A stretch of DNA of 9,293 bases from Betaproteobacteria bacterium (GTDB lineage: Bacteria > Pseudomonadota > Gammaproteobacteria > Burkholderiales > Burkholderiaceae_E): assembly GCA_016868095.1 (NCBI GenBank), contig VGHV01000078.1, positions 1-9,293 of the forward strand. Reading direction: 5' to 3'. The notes below the pieces were generated by a model. That model was given only the letters and a program-made list of their open reading frames with translations, had not been told where the DNA came from and made no database searches. This document shows, piece after piece, positions 6,469 to 9,293 of the stretch (the stretch's first letter is position 1; each line of letters starts with the position of its first letter). Position numbers and translations under genes: made by a program.

Positions 6469-7614
6469 ATGTTGTCTTGGGACGAACCACAAACCCTCAT
6501 TCGTAAGCCGCAAGGCCTGCCGAGCTTTAAGCCGGTGCAGGCCCCACTTATCGATTCGATGCCGCTTGAATCTTCGAGCGCATCGGCGATGAGTGATCGG
6601 CGGGTCAAAGTTGAAGATAAGCGCATCATCAATGGTGCGTCCGATGTCAATCAACTCGTTCCCTTTAAGTACAAATGGGCCTGGGAAAAATATCTTGCAA
6701 CCTGTGCCAATCATTGGATGCCGCAAGAAATTAATATGAGCCGCGATATCGCGCTTTGGAAGTCGCCTCAGGGTCTGACCGAGGATGAGCGACGACTCAT
6801 TAAGCGTAATTTGGGTTTTTTTGTGACGGCTGATTCCTTAGCAGCCAACAATATCGTATTGGGTACTTACCGGCACATCACCGCGCCTGAATGCCGGCAG
6901 TTTTTACTGAGACAGGCCTTTGAAGAGGCGATTCACACGCACGCGTATCAATACATCGTGGAGTCGCTGGGATTAGATGAAGGCGAAATTTTTAACGCCT
7001 ACCACGAAGTAAAGTCGATTCGGGATAAGGATGAATTTCTGATTCCTTTTATCGATACCTTAACGGATCCAAATTTTAAAACAGGAACGCTCCAAGCCGA
7101 TCAGGATTTGCTGAAGTCGATGATTGTGTTTTCCTGTTTGATGGAAGGCCTCTTCTTCTACGTCGGCTTTGTGCAAATACTCGCCCTTGGTCGTCAAAAC
7201 AAGATGACTGGTGCTGCTGAGCAGTACCAATACATTCTTCGCGACGAATCGATGCATTGCAATTTCGGGATCGATTTGGTCAACACCATCAAGCTAGAGA
7301 ATCCTCAGCTTTGGACGGCGAGCTTTCGAGAAGAGATTAAGGCTTTGTTCTTGCGTGCTGTTGATTTGGAGTATGCCTACGCAGAAGACACCATGCCAAG
7401 AGGTGTGCTTGGTCTGAATGCTTCGATGTTTAAAGGCTATTTGAGGTTTATTGCCAACCGTCGTGCGCAGCAAATCGGGCTCGATGCTCTCTTTCCTCAA
7501 GAGGAAAATCCTTTCCCCTGGATGAGCGAGATGATCGACTTGAAAAAGGAAAGAAATTTTTTCGAAACCCGTGTGATCGAATATCAGACCGGAGGTGCCC
7601 TGAGTTGGGACTAA
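6469..7614 (+). CDS. nrdB: Class Ia ribonucleoside-diphosphate reductase, beta subunit NrdB
   Basis: NrdB houses the dimetal centre and tyrosyl radical that start catalysis in NrdA. The 381-residue protein has all expected ligands: D122 (ADSLAANN), E153 and H156 (EEAIH), E226 (LMEGLFF), E260 and H263 (RDESMH). The radical tyrosine is Y160, four residues after H156, so this is a tyrosyl-radical enzyme and not a tyrosine-lacking variant. A tyrosine near the C-terminus, Y372 in VIEYQTGG, is the likely radical-transfer residue corresponding to E. coli Y356. The first ~50 residues are a variable, Ser/Pro-rich extension; the rest is very close to Burkholderiales NrdB. The ATG at 6469 is preceded by GAGAG (6458-6462) at suitable spacing. 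The motif LSWD occurs at both ends (residues 2-5 and 378-381). It lies 183 bp after nrdA and likely belongs to the same transcript, possibly with an extra promoter. Confidence 0.98.
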   Translation: MLSWDEPQTLIRKPQGLPSFKPVQAPLIDSMPLESSSASAMSDRRVKVEDKRIINGASDVNQLVPFKYKWAWEKYLATCANHWMPQEINMSRDIALWKSPQGLTEDERRLIKRNLGFFVTADSLAANNIVLGTYRHITAPECRQFLLRQAFEEAIHTHAYQYIVESLGLDEGEIFNAYHEVKSIRDKDEFLIPFIDTLTDPNFKTGTLQADQDLLKSMIVFSCLMEGLFFYVGFVQILALGRQNKMTGAAEQYQYILRDESMHCNFGIDLVNTIKLENPQLWTASFREEIKALFLRAVDLEYAYAEDTMPRGVLGLNASMFKGYLRFIANRRAQQIGLDALFPQEENPFPWMSEMIDLKKERNFFETRVIEYQTGGALSWD

Positions 7615-7646
7615 GCGCCATGGTCAAGGCGATACACAGGGTTGTA

Positions 7647-7680
7647 GGCTGCTCGGGAATCGCGATTTCTCCGAGCAGCC
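7647..7680. repeat. 10-bp perfect inverted repeat downstream of nrdB
   Basis: GGCTGCTCGG (7647-7656) and CCGAGCAGCC (7671-7680) are exact reverse complements. The 14-nt loop contains the palindrome AATCGCGATT (7658-7667). It starts 32 bp after the nrdB stop. No T-run follows on the + strand, so it is either a 3' stabilising hairpin or a Rho-assisted end rather than a classical terminator. A second hairpin begins at the next base. Confidence 0.6.
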
Positions 7681-7706
7681 AGTGGCATTCGTCGGTGCGA
7701 CCCACT
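7681..7706. repeat. Second hairpin, directly abutting the first
   Basis: AGTGG (7681-7685) pairs with CCACT (7702-7706), and inside it GTCG (7691-7694) pairs with CGAC (7698-7701) around a GTG loop. This gives a 9-bp stem with a 5-nt bulge (CATTC). With the preceding inverted repeat it makes a compact two-hairpin block between nrdB and the H1-like gene. No T-run follows. Confidence 0.45.
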
Positions 7707-7822
7707 AAGAGGTTTGCACCGGTGAATAGTCTTGTGATGCTGGGTGAGCAGGCGCCTAAGTCTGTTTCACCTTTTGGATCGAGACTTTCATCGTCGTGAT
7801 CTCATGAAAAAGGAGTTCTACC

Positions 7823-8311
7823 ATGGCAACTGCCAAGAAGCCTGCCGCAAAGACTGCGGCAAAGAAAGTCGCCGCGAAGGCTGCAAAGCCAGAGGTAAAG
7901 GCCGAAAAGTCGACCGCTAAAAAGGTCGCAGCAAAATCCACACCGGTGAGGAAGGCTACAGAAGCTGCGGGCAAGAAAGCTGCGCCAAAGGCTGCTGCTC
8001 CTGCTGATAAAGCAGCTAAGAAGCCCATAGCCTCGAAGCCCGCTGCGAAAAAAGCAGCCACTAAGCCTGCCGCCGCTGCCAAAGCTGCAGCAAATGCAAC
8101 TAAGGCCGCAGCAAAGCCGAGCAAAGCAGTTGCTAAAAAGGCAGTCGCCAAGCCAGCAGTGAAAGAGGCAACCGCAAAGCCTGCGGCACAGAAAGCCGCA
8201 AAGGCGACCAAGGCCGCTGCCAAGGCAAAAGCGCCTGCAAAAGTAGCAGCAAAAGCAGCAGCAAAAAAGGCAGCTCCAGCATGGCCCTTCCCAACGGGTG
8301 ATAAGCCTTAG
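7823..8311 (+). CDS. Histone H1-like DNA-binding protein (Lys/Ala/Pro-rich)
   Basis: The 162-residue product is almost wholly Lys, Ala and Pro, with scattered Thr, Val, Ser and Glu. It repeats units such as AAKKVAAK and KPAAKKAA, like the C-terminal tail of eukaryotic H1 and the bacterial H1-like proteins (Bordetella BpH1, Chlamydia HctB type). Such proteins bind DNA non-specifically and are thought to affect nucleoid packing. It is expected to be a disordered polycation with no cysteine. The only aromatic residues are in the C-terminal AWPFPTGDKP, a tail I recognise from Burkholderiales H1-like proteins. AAGGAG (7810-7815) lies 7 nt before the ATG, so the start is secure. It follows nrdB by 208 bp; I see no confident promoter there, but the intervening hairpins suggest its own transcript. 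Gene ends of this kind vary in length between strains through repeat gain or loss. Confidence 0.9.
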   Translation: MATAKKPAAKTAAKKVAAKAAKPEVKAEKSTAKKVAAKSTPVRKATEAAGKKAAPKAAAPADKAAKKPIASKPAAKKAATKPAAAAKAAANATKAAAKPSKAVAKKAVAKPAVKEATAKPAAQKAAKATKAAAKAKAPAKVAAKAAAKKAAPAWPFPTGDKP

Positions 8312-8318
8312 GGTTGGC

Positions 8319-8358
8319 AAGCAAAAGGCCGCGAACCTGAGGGGTTGCGGCCTTGCTT
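8319..8358. terminator. Bidirectional terminator between the H1-like gene and the PfkB kinase
   Basis: AAGGCCGC (8325-8332) pairs with GCGGCCTT (8347-8354). The stem extends inward through AACC/GGTT (8334-8337 and 8343-8346) and outward through AAGC/GCTT (8319-8322 and 8355-8358). Read on the - strand the core stem is followed by TTTT, a good Rho-independent terminator for the kinase gene; on the + strand TTGCTT follows. The two convergent genes share it. Confidence 0.75.
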
Positions 8359-8408
8359 GAATTCAAATCCTTGGGTTTTCTTGCTCGCTTCGAGTGACGT
8401 GGCAGTGC

Positions 8409-9293
8409 CTATCCAAGTTCTTCGGGCATGCTGTCGCCAAAGTGTTCTGACCATCGCCGCTTAACTTCATGGCGATCAACGGGGTGATTTTGTGCGCCCG
8501 CATAGCCGACTTTGATGGCACCTAAGATTGTGCCTAGCATGATGGCATCTTCCCAGGAGCAGGCCTTCGAGAGTGCATAGAGTACAGCGCCGCGAAATGC
8601 GTCCCCGCAACCTGTTGGGTCGACGACTTGTTGGGCGGGTGCAGCCTTAATCTCAATCGCTCTTCCTTGCTCGAGTAGGCGACTGCCCTCAGCACCGCGC
8701 GTAATCACAAGCGCCTTTAACTCGCTGGCAAGCGCCGCTTCATCCAAGCCTGTCTTTTGCATCAGCATGGAGGCCTCGTAGTCATTAAGAATCAAAGCGT
8801 CAGCAAGCTTAATGAGGCTAAGCAATTCCTCACCTGAAAACATAGGAAGACCTTGACCTGGGTCAAAGATGAAGGGGAGGCCCGCCTGCGCAAAAGCTGC
8901 GGCATGTTCGATCATCGCTTGTTTGCCGTTGGGTGCAACAATGCCCCATGCGCAAGACTTGCAATCGATCATCGCCTGTCTCACATCGAGTTCATGCGCC
9001 TTATTCATCGCCCCGGGATGAAAGGCAGTAATTTGATTGGCTTCAGTGTCGGTTGTGATGAAAGCTTGAGCGCTATAACAATCGGTAAGTTGTTGAACCG
9101 ATCCAAGGTCGATCCCATAAGAGGCCAAACGCGCTAAATAATCGGTGGCATCCTGTCCCACGCTGCCTAAAAGGCGCGCCCAACCACCGAGCTTAGCGAG
9201 CGTGTAGGCGATATTGGCCGCACACCCCCCATCTTGACGCTGAAGTTGTGGCGTTAAAAACGCAACGTTTAACATATGAATTCGATCGGGGAG
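8409..9293 (-). CDS. PfkB-family carbohydrate/nucleoside kinase, N-terminus outside window
   Basis: This is a ribokinase/adenosine-kinase-type (PfkB) phosphotransferase; the substrate cannot be named from sequence. The frame is open to the last base: upstream of the Met at 9275 the codons read LPDRIH, matching the ILPDxIHxLNV context of Burkholderiales homologues. The real start is therefore beyond the right edge and the Met is internal. 294 residues are visible. Numbered from that Met, the substrate-binding signature GGCAANIAY is at 16-24, NDYEASM at 164-170, and the second PfkB signature DPTGCGDAFRG at 219-229. D225 in the latter is the likely catalytic base, and TGCGD forms the anion hole. 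It is closest, by memory, to the proteins annotated as carbohydrate or adenosine kinase family in this order. It is convergent with the H1-like gene and ends with TAG at 8409-8411, about 50 bp past the shared terminator hairpin. Confidence 0.9.
   Translation of the reverse strand, partial: LPDRIHMLNVAFLTPQLQRQDGGCAANIAYTLAKLGGWARLLGSVGQDATDYLARLASYGIDLGSVQQLTDCYSAQAFITTDTEANQITAFHPGAMNKAHELDVRQAMIDCKSCAWGIVAPNGKQAMIEHAAAFAQAGLPFIFDPGQGLPMFSGEELLSLIKLADALILNDYEASMLMQKTGLDEAALASELKALVITRGAEGSRLLEQGRAIEIKAAPAQQVVDPTGCGDAFRGAVLYALSKACSWEDAIMLGTILGAIKVGYAGAQNHPVDRHEVKRRWSEHFGDSMPEELG

Noticed and set aside
7717..7724. CACCGGTG palindrome upstream of the H1-like gene
   Set aside because: An 8-bp palindrome is expected by chance at this length, and it shows no clear position relative to a promoter.
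7605..7799. 64-codon + strand frame between nrdB and the H1-like gene
   Set aside because: It starts inside the end of nrdB, has no ribosome binding site, and most of it is made of the two hairpins described at 7647-7706.
7804..7920. 38-codon frame starting at an ATG 19 bp before the H1-like start, giving a basic, Cys-containing peptide (MKKEFYHGNC...)
   Set aside because: It has no Shine-Dalgarno of its own and runs in another frame of the H1-like gene. Its Cys/Arg content follows from the frame shift of GCN/AAG codons. Its first codons are simply the ribosome binding site of the real gene.
7756..8223. Long - strand reading frames opposite the H1-like gene, one giving an Ala/Phe/Leu-rich hydrophobic protein and another (7802-8320) a Cys/Gly/Leu-rich one
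   Set aside because: They are the complement of Lys/Ala codons (GCN/AAA), which always reads as hydrophobic residues on the other strand. Neither has a ribosome binding site, and the + strand gene has a strong one plus a recognisable C-terminal tail.
9273..9275. Met codon as the start of the PfkB kinase
   Set aside because: The upstream codons to the window edge stay open and read LPDRIH, which belongs to the conserved N-terminal region of this kinase family, so this Met is internal.
1..9293. CRISPR arrays, tRNA or rRNA genes, insertion sequences, phage or defence genes
   Set aside because: No spaced direct repeats, no cloverleaf or rRNA-like stretches, and no transposase, integrase or nuclease-like protein were seen on either strand.

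Overview
The window looks like an ordinary core-genome segment of a betaproteobacterium, most likely a member of the Burkholderiales. Three things suggest this: NrdB reads like the Burkholderiales type along its whole length; a Lys/Ala/Pro-rich histone H1-like protein ends in the WPFPTG tail typical of that group; and a PP0621-type small membrane protein sits beside a ypjD/CcsA-like gene and ffh. GC content is moderate (mid-50s by eye, not computed).

Layout, left to right: the 3' end of proS (+), cut by the window start; ffh (-), converging on proS with only 9 bp between them; a divergent pair in which ffh faces a ypjD/CcsA-like heme-handling membrane protein (+); a PP0621-family small membrane-anchored zinc-ribbon-like protein (+), probably co-transcribed with ypjD; a 301-bp regulatory region; nrdA (+) and nrdB (+), the two subunits of an aerobic class Ia ribonucleotide reductase; a 208-bp spacer with two back-to-back hairpins; a histone H1-like gene (+); a bidirectional terminator; and a PfkB-family sugar/nucleoside kinase (-). 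The kinase start lies beyond the right edge: the reading frame is open through the last base, and the ATG at 9275 is an internal Met.

The best regulatory signal is upstream of nrdA. Two 16-bp NrdR-box-like elements, one a near-perfect palindrome, are spaced exactly 31 bp apart, and the first overlaps a plausible -10 element. This fits repression of nrdA by the dATP/ATP-sensing repressor NrdR, alongside the allosteric ATP-cone visible at the NrdA N-terminus. The nrdA leader can then form two adjacent hairpins just before a strong Shine-Dalgarno. nrdB is separated by 183 bp and may have its own weak promoter.

No mobile element, CRISPR array, rRNA or tRNA was seen. I found no new multi-gene system. 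The items most worth checking are non-coding: the nrdA leader, the hairpin pair after nrdB and the palindrome before the nrdA promoter. Two protein-level curiosities are the LSWD motif at both ends of NrdB and the H1-like gene directly downstream of the reductase.
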